NCBI GenBank assembly: GCA_020724425.1
Contig: DYGY01000002.1
Span: 1-64,000, forward strand
Direction: 5' to 3'
DNA: 64,000 nucleotides
Source: Thermaerobacter marianensis
GTDB taxonomy: Bacteria; Bacillota; Sulfobacillia; DVGY01
Position numbers and translations under genes: made by a program. The notes beneath the pieces were generated by a model. That model made no database searches. It was given only the letters and a program-made list of their open reading frames with translations, and was not told where the DNA came from. This document shows positions 1-10,789 of the stretch, piece by piece (position 1 is the stretch's first letter; every line of letters starts with the position of its first letter).

Positions 1-51
1 CATTTTTTCCAATTCTTCAAAACTACCCCCTTGACATATCACCGCTAGGCT

Positions 52-930
52 TTATGAAAAACGCTTCTGCCAGTAGTCTGGGTCAACAGCCCTAGTACTT
101 TCAAGAACAGGCACTCTCTTTATTGCTTCAATTACAGCTGAAACATCTCTTTCAGCAGTGACCACAAAGAATCCCACACATCCACTCTTGCTATCTCTAC
201 GAGACATGGGAGTAAATTCGGGTGTATCAACATCCATCCTAGTTCCAAGGATAGCAGTAACATCATGGACAATGGCCTGTCTTTGCCCGGGATTGCTTAT
301 GATGTTACGAGCCTTCTCTGATAGAGGCCAGACTAAAATCCCAATCCCCTGTTCTAAGATTTCCTCACGTATCTTGTTTAAGCCAATATTCATTAAGAAG
401 ATATTATTGACAAATAGCTGGGCATCATTGAAAACCAGTTTCCCTTCAGTTACCTCTGCTATATCACCAATAGTTTGTCCTCTACGAATCTGATAGGCAG
501 CAAGAATACTAACTAGCCCTCCAACAACCCCAGCAGCTAGAGAATGAAGAAGCACAAGAACGCTAGTAAGAAGAGCTACACCCATGATAAGGTAGTTACG
601 AGCTTCAAACACTCTAGCAATGCCTTCAATATATGCTGAACCCCTTGGTACTAATTCAGACCTTTCAAGACTATGAAGACTGCTTCGTTCCATATCTCGC
701 ACATCCCGAAATTGGGTAGCTACCAAAACCAGAAAAGTAGCGGCAGCATAATCCTTAGCAACCAGTGCAGGCACAGCTACTGCACCAACCGCAGACGCAA
801 TAAACCCTAGGGCCAGATGAGTTAAATACCCATGAGGATAGCTAGGATATTGTCTGTAATCAACACGAAGCAAGAGTAGTCTAATTATGAAACCAAAGGA
901 CATGCCGATAATAATTGCCTGCCAATCCAT
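52..930 (-). CDS. YIEGIA family membrane protein
   Basis: 292-aa ORF with literal motif AYIEGIARVFEARNYLIM and several N-terminal hydrophobic segments. Confidence 0.8.
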   Translation of the reverse strand: MDWQAIIIGMSFGFIIRLLLLRVDYRQYPSYPHGYLTHLALGFIASAVGAVAVPALVAKDYAAATFLVLVATQFRDVRDMERSSLHSLERSELVPRGSAYIEGIARVFEARNYLIMGVALLTSVLVLLHSLAAGVVGGLVSILAAYQIRRGQTIGDIAEVTEGKLVFNDAQLFVNNIFLMNIGLNKIREEILEQGIGILVWPLSEKARNIISNPGQRQAIVHDVTAILGTRMDVDTPEFTPMSRRDSKSGCVGFFVVTAERDVSAVIEAIKRVPVLESTRAVDPDYWQKRFS

Positions 931-1023
931 AATAACCGCCTTGTCATTTTTCCTTATTGTCCCCTAACATCACGAAAAAATCCCCCAATACTTTGGAGGA
1001 TTCACATGTGTATTCCATTAGGA

Positions 1024-2082
1024 TCACAGTTGCCGAATTTCTAACCATTCTCTTAAGGGACCTGTAATCAAATAGGGAGACCTTTGTAGTTCATCAAGAT
1101 TGGTTGCATTCATCAACAACATAACTGCAGTCAGTTCATTGATTAATCTTTCCAGATACTGGAAGGCTGCTTTTTCTCCCTCTTTGACCAGTACTCTAAG
1201 AAGCTCTCCACCTAAACCAACCGCTGTTGCTCCAACAGCCAGAGCTTTCGCTACAGTTAAACCATCTCTGATACCACCACTAGCGAAGACTGTCAGGGTT
1301 TTAGCTGTTTTAACTGTTTCTAAAAGAGAAATAGCTGTTGGCAGGCCCCAGTCTGCCAGAAAACCATCATCTTCATGATATCTCCTATGCTCTATAACAG
1401 GGAAATTTGTACCCCCACTGCCTCCCACATCAAGTCCACTAACTCCTAGTTGCATCAAGCTCTCTGCTGCTTCAGCACTAAGACCATTACCCACTTCTTT
1501 AGCGATTACCGGAATCTTAATCTCTGTAGTAATATTGGCTATGGCTTCTGCTGTACCTCTAAAATCACGGTCTCCTTCTAACATCATCAGTTCCTGAGCC
1601 ATGTTTAGGTGTAGTTGTATAGCATCAGCATCTATCATTGCTATAGCTCTTTTAGCATCACTAACAGAGCTTTTGGCATTTAGATTTGCCCAGATGATAC
1701 CATCAGGATTCACTTCTCTAACAACTGTAAAGGTCTTCATGGTTTCTTGATCATCTAAAGCTATTCTTTGGGAACCTACTGCCATAGGTATGCCATATTC
1801 AGAAGCTATCTTAGCAAGACTCCTGTTTATCGCCTGGCCTTCTTCACTGCCTCCAGTTAAGGCATTAATATAGAAGGGGGCTTTCCAAGTCCTACCCCAG
1901 ACATCTAAGGCAAGAGAAACATCCGCCCAGGCCAGCTCACCAATTCCTTGTGGCACAAAGCGGATATCTTCAAATCTGGTGGAACCGGGGCCAACCCCGG
2001 TCTCCACCGCTAAGGCAATATGTTCTTGCTTACGTTCTAGACGCTTCTGCGTCTCATGCCTTCTACTCATCCTGTTTTCCAT
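1024..2082 (-). CDS. fni: Type 2 isopentenyl-diphosphate delta-isomerase
   Basis: FMN-dependent IDI-2 motifs (RKQEHI, NALTGGSEEG, AVGSQRIAL, KEVGNGLS, DVGGSGGTNF, FASGGIRDG). Track ORF begins at 2130, but MENRMSRRHETQ near 2082/2070 is the more likely start. Confidence 0.9.
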   Translation of the reverse strand: MENRMSRRHETQKRLERKQEHIALAVETGVGPGSTRFEDIRFVPQGIGELAWADVSLALDVWGRTWKAPFYINALTGGSEEGQAINRSLAKIASEYGIPMAVGSQRIALDDQETMKTFTVVREVNPDGIIWANLNAKSSVSDAKRAIAMIDADAIQLHLNMAQELMMLEGDRDFRGTAEAIANITTEIKIPVIAKEVGNGLSAEAAESLMQLGVSGLDVGGSGGTNFPVIEHRRYHEDDGFLADWGLPTAISLLETVKTAKTLTVFASGGIRDGLTVAKALAVGATAVGLGGELLRVLVKEGEKAAFQYLERLINELTAVMLLMNATNLDELQRSPYLITGPLREWLEIRQL

Positions 2083-4096
2083 TAATCCGATCTTTAGTTT
2101 CTTCAAAAAGATCTCCAAACATATCCCCAAGAGTGATAGGTTGACTAGTCTCCTCTACAGGTTGCGCTACCTGTTTAGGAACAGGCTTTTTCTCAGTACC
2201 TTCCTTGAGACTGAGACTAATTTTACGTTCACTTTTTTGCACACGGAGAACCTTTGCCTTGACTAGATCACCTTCTTTAACTACTTCGTCTACAGTAGCT
2301 ACGTGATGATCTGCCAACTGAGAAATATGAATGAGACCTTCAACACCTGGTTCTAACTGTACAAAGGCACCAAAAGGTGCTAAACGCATAACCCTGCCTT
2401 CAACAAAGCTATCAACCTTGTATCTCTCATCAACAGTATTCCAGGGGTCAGGTAAGATTTGTTTAAGACCTAGACTAATCTTGTCATTTTCTCTATCAAC
2501 CTTCAAGATCTTGACATCAATCTCCTGGCCCTCAGCAACCACATCGGAAGGATGTTCCACTCTACCCCATGCCATTTCTGAGACATGTAGCAAGCCATCT
2601 ACTCCACCTAGGTCAACAAAAGCACCAAAATCTGTAACTCCCTTAACAACACCTTTACGAACCTGCCCCTCAGCCAGCTCATTCCAAGTCTTTTCTTTTT
2701 GAGCTTCAAACTCTTCATCCATGACTTCTTTTTGAGAAAGGATAACCCGGTTCTTGCTACGATCAAGTTCAATAACCTTTACTCGTACCTCTCTACCAAC
2801 ATACTGACTGAGGTCACTAACATAACCTCTCTCCACATGGGAAGCTGGCATAAATGCTCTTAGGCCCACATCAACCAAGAGGCCACCCTTGACTTCCTCA
2901 GTTACAGGACCAACGATGATATCTCCGTTATTGTAGGCTTCTTCGACACGTGTCCAGGCCTTTTCCTCTTCTACCTTCTTTAAGGAGAGAACTAGACCAT
3001 TGTCATCATCAACACTGAGAACCCTGACTACAATTTCCTGGCCCTCTTTCAAAATATCGGCCGGTTTCTCATCAGCCTTTAACCCTAATTCATTGATAGG
3101 AATGACACCCTCAGACTTATGACCGATATCTACTAACACACTATCAGCCTCGATACGGACAACTGTTCCTTTGACAGTGTCACCAATGTTTAGTGCTGGT
3201 AGACCAAGGTCCTTTTCTCCGGTTGACTCTTCCTGACTCTCCTGTACTTCAGGAGTTACTTCTTCTACAGAATTCTTAATCTCTTCCATCCTGCGCATGA
3301 CCTCCTTAATCATCCACTCCGGTGTTGAAGCTCCCGCTGTTAGTCCCACCTTGTTAACACCATGAAACCAGTCTTCTTCTAGTTCACTAGCTTTTTCAAC
3401 AAGATGTGCAGGTGTACCTGAATCACTGCAGACATCCGCCAACTTCCTGGTATTGGAACTATGACGGCCACCAACAACAATCATCAGATCAACCTCTTGA
3501 GACAATCTACGAGCAGCTTCTTGACGTACTGCTGTAGCGGTACAGATAGTATTAAGAGATTTAACCTCTCCATACTTCTCTTCCAATCTCGCTACTAAGC
3601 TATCAACTTTCTCCTTCCTTTGAGTGGTTTGAGCGACCACACCTACCCTAGAGAAATCAGGTAGCCTTTCAATATCCTCCTCACTTTGCACCACATAAGC
3701 CTTATGGGGAGTCCAGCCTACAATACCCTGTACTTCAGGGTGTGAGGGATCACCAATAATGATAACCTGATAGTCCTCTTCATCTAAGCGTGCCACTTTC
3801 TTATGCACAGCCTTAACGAGAGGACAGGTAGCATCAATTAGCTCAACCCCTCTATTCTGAGCCTCCTCAAAGGTACTAGGTGGTGCTCCATGGGTACGAA
3901 TAATGACGGTACCCGCGTCGATAGCCTTCAGTTCGTCAACTACATGAATGCCCTTATCACTCAATCTCTGTACTTCCTGGGCATTGTGAATAAGTGGTCC
4001 TAGCGCATAAACATTATCCTTTTCATTAACTGCTGACTCTGCTTTCTCTAAAGCTCTACGAACACCAAAGCAAAAACCAGCCACATCTGCTCTCAA
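2063..4096 (-). CDS. Bifunctional 4-hydroxy-3-methylbut-2-enyl diphosphate reductase / ribosomal protein S1 fusion
   Basis: N-terminal IspH (AGFCFGVRRALEKA, THGAPP, DATCPLVK, TAGASTPEWMI) in frame with four S1 repeats (GTVVRIEADSVLVDIGHKSEG, GVVKGVTDFGAFVDLGGVDGLLH, etc.). Confidence 0.93.
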   Translation of the reverse strand: MRADVAGFCFGVRRALEKAESAVNEKDNVYALGPLIHNAQEVQRLSDKGIHVVDELKAIDAGTVIIRTHGAPPSTFEEAQNRGVELIDATCPLVKAVHKKVARLDEEDYQVIIIGDPSHPEVQGIVGWTPHKAYVVQSEEDIERLPDFSRVGVVAQTTQRKEKVDSLVARLEEKYGEVKSLNTICTATAVRQEAARRLSQEVDLMIVVGGRHSSNTRKLADVCSDSGTPAHLVEKASELEEDWFHGVNKVGLTAGASTPEWMIKEVMRRMEEIKNSVEEVTPEVQESQEESTGEKDLGLPALNIGDTVKGTVVRIEADSVLVDIGHKSEGVIPINELGLKADEKPADILKEGQEIVVRVLSVDDDNGLVLSLKKVEEEKAWTRVEEAYNNGDIIVGPVTEEVKGGLLVDVGLRAFMPASHVERGYVSDLSQYVGREVRVKVIELDRSKNRVILSQKEVMDEEFEAQKEKTWNELAEGQVRKGVVKGVTDFGAFVDLGGVDGLLHVSEMAWGRVEHPSDVVAEGQEIDVKILKVDRENDKISLGLKQILPDPWNTVDERYKVDSFVEGRVMRLAPFGAFVQLEPGVEGLIHISQLADHHVATVDEVVKEGDLVKAKVLRVQKSERKISLSLKEGTEKKPVPKQVAQPVEETSQPITLGDMFGDLFEETKDRINGKQDE

Positions 4097-4111
4097 AATC
4101 TCCAGAAAAAC

Positions 4112-4711
4112 TCACCTCAACAACTCTTCAATATCCTGCATAATACTCTTTGTCAAAATCTCCATATCTTTACCTTTAACACTTTCATTTTCCTTGGTCA
4201 ACATACGTGGTTCTCCTATACGAATCACCATTGGTTTAAATAAACGATATGACCCAACAACTCCTACAGGTATAACTGGAGAGGCACTCTTAATTGCTAG
4301 CCAGGCCACCCCACCATAAGCTTCTTGAAGCTCACCAGTTTTGCTTCGTGTCCCTTCCGGGAAAATCCCTATCAGCTCTCCATCAGCAAGCAAACCTAAA
4401 GCATGTTTCAAGGCCTTTCTATCTACAGTATGCCTCTTAACCGGGAATGCCCGCAAATGCCTTACAACCCACTCAGAAACAGGATTCTCAAACAATTCCT
4501 CTTTAGCCATATAGTTAACATCTCGAGGCAGATTTACTCCAATCATTACCGGATCTAGCCAGTGTTTATGATTAGAACAAACAACAGCGGAACCCTGAAC
4601 AGGAATATTCTCTAACCCCTCAATCCTACTACCTGGATAAATAACTCTAAATATTCCTCTAGACAGTATACTAATAATCTTGTAGAACAATATTAAGCCC
4701 CCTGCCTGCAA
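4112..4711 (-). CDS. plsC: 1-acyl-sn-glycerol-3-phosphate acyltransferase
   Basis: NHKHWLD and FPEGTRSKTGEL acyltransferase motifs. Confidence 0.88.
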   Translation of the reverse strand: MQAGGLILFYKIISILSRGIFRVIYPGSRIEGLENIPVQGSAVVCSNHKHWLDPVMIGVNLPRDVNYMAKEELFENPVSEWVVRHLRAFPVKRHTVDRKALKHALGLLADGELIGIFPEGTRSKTGELQEAYGGVAWLAIKSASPVIPVGVVGSYRLFKPMVIRIGEPRMLTKENESVKGKDMEILTKSIMQDIEELLR

Positions 4712-5361
4712 ATACTCACTATTGCATCCACAACTTCCATAATTTCTAGGTTTGAAGTATCAATCAAGGTAGCATCATCTGCTCTTTTTAGAGGTGCCAA
4801 TGCTCTAGTACTATCTTTTCTGTCACGAACTTTAACTTCCTCCACTACTTCTGCATAAGAGACTTGATACCCTTTTTCAACTAGTTCCTCATACCTGCGC
4901 TTGGCCCTTTCTTCTATGGAAGCATCCAAGAAGAACTTCCATTGCGCATCAGGCAAAACAAATGACCCAATATCTCGCCCATCCAAAACTACTTCTCCTT
5001 GCTTTGCCAATTCCCTCTGAATAGCTACTAAAGCCATTCTCACCCGCTCATTTTCTGCAACAACAGATACAGACTTATTAACTTCTGGAGAACGTAAACG
5101 TTCACTAACATCCACATCATCAACCAGAAGAATATAATCTCCATTAGGTTTGTGAAGCTTAAAACTTGTTTCCTCAGCAATCTTCCCTATTTCATCAGCT
5201 GCTAATAAAGATGTACCCGAACGTATCACTTTATCTGTAATAGCTCGATACATAGCTCCGGTATCTAAATATGTATAGCCCATCTCTTTGGCTACAAGAC
5301 GAGCAACTGTACTTTTTCCTGCTCCTGCAGGACCATCAATAGCTATTACCCCTTTTATCAT
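4693..5361 (-). CDS. cmk: (d)CMP kinase
   Basis: IAIDGPAGAGKSTVARLVA, YLDTGAMYRA, DGRDIGSFVLPDA. Confidence 0.93.
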   Translation of the reverse strand: MIKGVIAIDGPAGAGKSTVARLVAKEMGYTYLDTGAMYRAITDKVIRSGTSLLAADEIGKIAEETSFKLHKPNGDYILLVDDVDVSERLRSPEVNKSVSVVAENERVRMALVAIQRELAKQGEVVLDGRDIGSFVLPDAQWKFFLDASIEERAKRRYEELVEKGYQVSYAEVVEEVKVRDRKDSTRALAPLKRADDATLIDTSNLEIMEVVDAIVSICRQGA

Positions 5362-5524
5362 CCTCGTCCTCCCGACTTATTTCGCCAGTAACAATATTTT
5401 TCCTTCAGAGAAACACAAAAAAGAGACCACAAAGCAATATTCTTCACCTGCCTGTGTTCTCCATGTAGATAATATCTCCTCCCACAACAATAATTATAGC
5501 ACTGCTCCCCTAGACCTACAACCG

Positions 5525-6067
5525 TTACCGACCCTGTATTCGGGTAAAGGAACCAATATTGCTCGTAACTATAACTTCTTCTCCTTCTTTAGGATAAAGC
5601 AGTTCCTCACTAACCTGAACGATTCTAAACTGCAATGGTTCATTATAGTTTTGTCCATCTATTTCGATTAGGTCACCATTTTTAACTAACACGGTCACCT
5701 CAGGATAGGAAAAGTCCACAACCCGACGACCATTAATGAGCAGCCAAGCCTTTTCAGCTTGCTTTTGATTAATAAGCATAACCCTAACTGCATGAGTATC
5801 ATCAGCTAATTGATATGAAAGAGCTTCTGAAAGCACCATGTTAACTGAAGAACCCTCAAGACGATCAACATAGCTTAAGAAACGTCTTGTCTCATCATCA
5901 CTTAGCAATGCTTGAGAAATGAGGACAAGGCTAAAGGAAACCACAACTAGCTTGATAAGGAAACTCTCTAAACTAGTTGCAATCTTTAAAAAACGCTTTT
6001 CAAAGTTGTCCTTTGGTTGCTTACGAGTAAATGTCTTCACCATATTCCCCTGACCTCCTAATACCAT
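5525..6067 (-). CDS. Hypothetical single-pass membrane protein upstream of cmk
   Basis: 180-aa ORF in operon orientation with one hydrophobic segment; no family recognised. Confidence 0.6.
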   Translation of the reverse strand: MVLGGQGNMVKTFTRKQPKDNFEKRFLKIATSLESFLIKLVVVSFSLVLISQALLSDDETRRFLSYVDRLEGSSVNMVLSEALSYQLADDTHAVRVMLINQKQAEKAWLLINGRRVVDFSYPEVTVLVKNGDLIEIDGQNYNEPLQFRIVQVSEELLYPKEGEEVIVTSNIGSFTRIQGR

Positions 6068-6143
6068 ATTGTATGCTAGGTCTTCATAACTATGCAGACA
6101 TACAATTAAGCTCCATACTCATATATATTTGTGACAGGGGGTA

Positions 6144-7073
6144 ATGCTCATGCCGGTTAAGAAAAAGATGGGCAAGAAGTTAGGGATTGCTTTAGCAGGT
6201 GGCTCTCTAAGAGGAGTAGCCCATATTGGAGTCTTACAAGAACTAGAAAAGCACAACATCAAGCCCCAGTTCTTTGCAGGAACAAGTGCAGGTAGTATCG
6301 TAGCTTCCTTTGCAGCAGCAGGATACTCAGCCCAAGACATGATTACCATACTAGAAAACACAAAAGACTATGATCTTTATGATTATGATTTCTCGATAAC
6401 CAACTGGCTTACCCTCACTGTTGAACTCCTCTTGAATCTAACAGGTAAGCAGAGTGACTTCCTACCTAGACTACCCCTTGGACTGATTAAAGGAGACAGA
6501 TTAAGAGACTGGTTAAATAGATATCTTAAAAATCAAAAATTTGATCAACTAAAATTACCCTTGATAGTAACTGCAACAGATCTGAGTACTGGAGAGAGGC
6601 TTTTATTTGGTCCCACAAGAACTAACCTTGCCGTTCTAAGTACTCCCGGAACAAATGTATATATCCCTAACAAAGATATTGCTTCTTGTGTTCGAGCAAG
6701 CACAGCAATACCAGCCATATTCCGTCCTGAAAAAATTGATAACCGACTGGCTATAGATGGAGGGGTAACCGGAAATATTCCTGCCGATGTCCTAAAACCC
6801 ATGGGGGCAGATGTTGTTGTTGCTGTAGATGTATCAGCTAGCCGATTTGAGGAAAAGGAATTTCGTAACATCGGTGAAGTTCTCTCACAAACCGTTGATA
6901 TTATGGGTTATCAGATTACCTGGGATAGGATACAGGGGGATGCCAATCTAGTCATCCATCCCGATGTACCTCCTCTTGGCCTAACTGACTTCTCCCGTAT
7001 CTCTGAAGCAATAGAAGCTGGAAGAAAAGCAGCTGCAACAGCTGTTCCCAAATTGAAGGAACTGTTACGTTAA
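6144..7073 (+). CDS. Patatin-like phospholipase family protein
   Basis: GGSLRGVAHIGVL oxyanion loop, GTSAGS nucleophile elbow, IDGGVTGNIP Asp motif; AGGGGG ribosome-binding site. Confidence 0.9.
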   Translation: MLMPVKKKMGKKLGIALAGGSLRGVAHIGVLQELEKHNIKPQFFAGTSAGSIVASFAAAGYSAQDMITILENTKDYDLYDYDFSITNWLTLTVELLLNLTGKQSDFLPRLPLGLIKGDRLRDWLNRYLKNQKFDQLKLPLIVTATDLSTGERLLFGPTRTNLAVLSTPGTNVYIPNKDIASCVRASTAIPAIFRPEKIDNRLAIDGGVTGNIPADVLKPMGADVVVAVDVSASRFEEKEFRNIGEVLSQTVDIMGYQITWDRIQGDANLVIHPDVPPLGLTDFSRISEAIEAGRKAAATAVPKLKELLR

Positions 7074-7075
7074 AT

Positions 7076-7107
7076 GCAAAAGACTATCCGGTTGGATAGT
7101 CTTTTGC
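7076..7107. terminator. Bidirectional intrinsic terminator between convergent genes
   Basis: Perfect inverted repeat GCAAAAGACTATCC-GGTT-GGATAGTCTTTTGC. Confidence 0.88.
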
Positions 7108-7132
7108 CCCACAAGTACTCCTTTATACTGGC

Positions 7133-8351
<1,219 letters not shown>

Positions 8352-8365
8352 CCCATCTTCACCCT

Positions 8366-9544
8366 TTAAATTTGCTCTAATGCTTGCTTGAGATCATCGA
8401 TGATATCCTCTGGGTCTTCTAAACCAACCGATAACCTAATCAAACCATCAGTTATATTCATAGATAACCGATCCTCTAAAGGAATACCAGCATGAGTCAT
8501 GGATGCTGGATGTTCAATCAATGAATCAACATCCCCTAAGCTTACCGCAACATGACAGAGCTTAACCGAGTTAATAACCTTACGGCCAGCATCCACACCA
8601 CCCTTAACTTCAAAAGCAAGAACTCCTCCAAAACCATCCATCTGTTCCTTAGCCAAGTCATACTGAGGAAAGTCTGGGAGTCCGGGATAATATACCTCAA
8701 GAACGGCAGGATGACTCTTCAAGAACCTCGCTACTTCCATGGCATTTTCACTATGCCTCTGTACCCTTACAGGCAGAGTCTTAAGACCCCTTAAAAGCAG
8801 CCAAGCTGCAAAAGGATCAATGTTACCACCGATATCCTTTAGGGTAGTCCTACGTACTCCAGTGATGTGTTCTTTGCTCCCAACAATTAACCCACCCAAA
8901 ACATCACCATGACCACTTATATACTTTGTGGCACTGTGAATAATAAAGTCGGCACCTAACTCTAAAGGTCTTTGCAAATACGGGGACATAAAGGTATTAT
9001 CAACAACCACAGGGATATTATGTTCCTTGGCAACCTTTATAACCTTAGCCAAATCCACAAGATCCATTGTTGGATTTGCTGGTGTTTCTACATAGATTAC
9101 CTTTGTATTCTCTTTAATCACATTCCGCAATGCTTGCTCATCATTTAGATCAACAGGCTCTGCTTTGACTCCATAGCGTGGGAATACATCATGAAGTAGT
9201 CCATGGGTTGAGCCATACAATACCGGCGAAGTCACAATATGATCGCCACTCTGAGCTAAATAGAAGAGCAAAGCGGAAATAGCTGCCATACCTGACCCGA
9301 AAGCTAAACCTGCTTCCCCACCTTCAAGTGCTGCAATCTTCTCCTCTAAAGCAGTTACAGTTGGATTCCCTATCCTGCTATAGATATAACCCTCTTCTTC
9401 ACCTGCAAAACGTGCTGCTCCCTGTTCAGCGTTCTTAAAAACAAACGTTGAAGTCTGATAAATAGGTGTTGCCAGTGAACCAGTCAAAGGATCTGGATGT
9501 TGACCTGCATGCACTGCTAATGTATGAAAGCCTGGTTTCTTCAT
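8366..9544 (-). CDS. Trans-sulfuration family PLP enzyme, probably methionine gamma-lyase
   Basis: Cys/Met metabolism PLP fold: YSRIGNPTV, SGMAAISALL, DNTFMSPYLQRPLELGADFIIHSATKYISGHGDVLGG. Confidence 0.87.
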   Translation of the reverse strand: MKKPGFHTLAVHAGQHPDPLTGSLATPIYQTSTFVFKNAEQGAARFAGEEEGYIYSRIGNPTVTALEEKIAALEGGEAGLAFGSGMAAISALLFYLAQSGDHIVTSPVLYGSTHGLLHDVFPRYGVKAEPVDLNDEQALRNVIKENTKVIYVETPANPTMDLVDLAKVIKVAKEHNIPVVVDNTFMSPYLQRPLELGADFIIHSATKYISGHGDVLGGLIVGSKEHITGVRRTTLKDIGGNIDPFAAWLLLRGLKTLPVRVQRHSENAMEVARFLKSHPAVLEVYYPGLPDFPQYDLAKEQMDGFGGVLAFEVKGGVDAGRKVINSVKLCHVAVSLGDVDSLIEHPASMTHAGIPLEDRLSMNITDGLIRLSVGLEDPEDIIDDLKQALEQI

Positions 9545-9565
9545 TGGAAAACCCCCTACAAAATA

Positions 9566-10372
9566 TTAAATACTAGAATTTTTCTCCCCCTGTTCCTTTA
9601 TCCCCTGTACTAACACCTCCTGCATTTCCGAAATTCGACGATACAACTGGTTATGCTTAATTTCCCTTGTACCACCAAGAACAGCAATTTCACCTAAGGC
9701 GGAAAATAACTCAAATAGCTGAGCTTTCATTGCTTTCCCTGTTGTGGTCTGGAAAGAACCCCTAAAGAGCCACTTTCGACCTACCGGCACCTTGCTATCA
9801 AGATAGAAACACAACAAAAGGGTATTTTCTAGTAGTTCAGTTAGATTAATCAATACAGCATAAGGCTGACCTCTTCTTAGATTCCAGATTAAAGCCGCCT
9901 TATTGCGTCTAAACAAACGATATTGCTCCCTAATCTTATCTGTTAGAACCTGAGGAGGATAGGGAAGATAAAAACCCATTATATCTGACCACTGATTCTC
10001 TGGATCATGGAGAATACGACTAGTAGCGAAGTTAAACATGGCTTCATCATCATAGTCCATTAGCAAAACTTTAGCAGTGCTATCACTTAGATACCAGACC
10101 TTAACCTTCTCGCCATTAATCCTAATCGTTTCCTTAATCGCAGGTACATCACCTGTCTTTGACTCCCACTGATGTAACCAGAAATCTTCCTTGCTAGCTG
10201 GATAAACTACTAAGAGATCAATTCCTGAATACTGATCAGCAAATACCGTGGTAGCAGAACCTGATAAAGCAATAATTAAGCTATCCCAGAACTCAGATAG
10301 AATTGGATGATCTTTTAACTCATCCTTAACTGCTAGTGCCCTTGTATATATTTCCTCTTGCACTCTAAGCAA
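9566..10372 (-). CDS. Nucleotidyltransferase-like hypothetical protein
   Basis: N-terminal ALSGSATTVFADQYSGIDLLVVY resembles a GSx(n)DxD nucleotidyltransferase motif; rest unrecognised. Confidence 0.5.
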   Translation of the reverse strand: MLRVQEEIYTRALAVKDELKDHPILSEFWDSLIIALSGSATTVFADQYSGIDLLVVYPASKEDFWLHQWESKTGDVPAIKETIRINGEKVKVWYLSDSTAKVLLMDYDDEAMFNFATSRILHDPENQWSDIMGFYLPYPPQVLTDKIREQYRLFRRNKAALIWNLRRGQPYAVLINLTELLENTLLLCFYLDSKVPVGRKWLFRGSFQTTTGKAMKAQLFELFSALGEIAVLGGTREIKHNQLYRRISEMQEVLVQGIKEQGEKNSSI

Positions 10373-10480
10373 ATCTATTCACCCCATCGTCGAAAAAAGT
10401 TACTCTCTGTTCTTCGTGACTTAACACCAAAAATCCTTCTCAATCACCTCTGCTTGCCTCTATAGAGGGAAAAACAACAA

Positions 10481-10502
10481 ACCCGGCGGATACCCGCCGG
10501 GT
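10481..10502 (-). terminator. Intrinsic terminator of fixABCX operon
   Basis: ACCCGGCGG-GTAT-CCGCCGGGT followed by TTTGTTGTTTTT on the minus strand, just after the fixX stop. Confidence 0.88.
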
Positions 10503-10510
10503 GAGTGATT

Positions 10511-10789
10511 CTATCCAAACTTAAACTGTACACCAAAGCCCCCACGAGGATACTCCCACTTAATGTTTAGATATGGGCAACCTATACGGCAGGTACCACA
10601 TTCTAGACAACCCTCATAGGCGATTAGTAGTGTTTTGTGTTCTTCATCCCACTCATAAACCTCAGCAGGACAGAACTTTACGCAATCCTTATTCTCACAT
10701 TTCAAGCAGACATCAGCATCTATGACAGATAAGTGGGACTGAGTATCTGGCTTAAAACGTACCAAAAACAGTTTGTCCTCTACTTTCAT
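10511..10789 (-). CDS. fixX: Ferredoxin-like protein FixX
   Basis: CLKCENKDCVKFCPAEVYEW and GCLECGTCRIGCP; adjacent to FixC. Confidence 0.9.
   Translation of the reverse strand: MKVEDKLFLVRFKPDTQSHLSVIDADVCLKCENKDCVKFCPAEVYEWDEEHKTLLIAYEGCLECGTCRIGCPYLNIKWEYPRGGFGVQFKFG

Noticed and set aside
158-493. Plus-strand ORF inside the YIEGIA gene
   Set aside because: Antisense shadow ORF. The same applies to the other small plus-strand ORFs opposite strong minus genes (e.g. 1100-1378, 2331-2702, 5288-5671, 57045-57497, 61172-61654).
6545-6871. Minus-strand 108-aa ORF
   Set aside because: Fully antisense to the patatin-like gene, whose motifs are intact.
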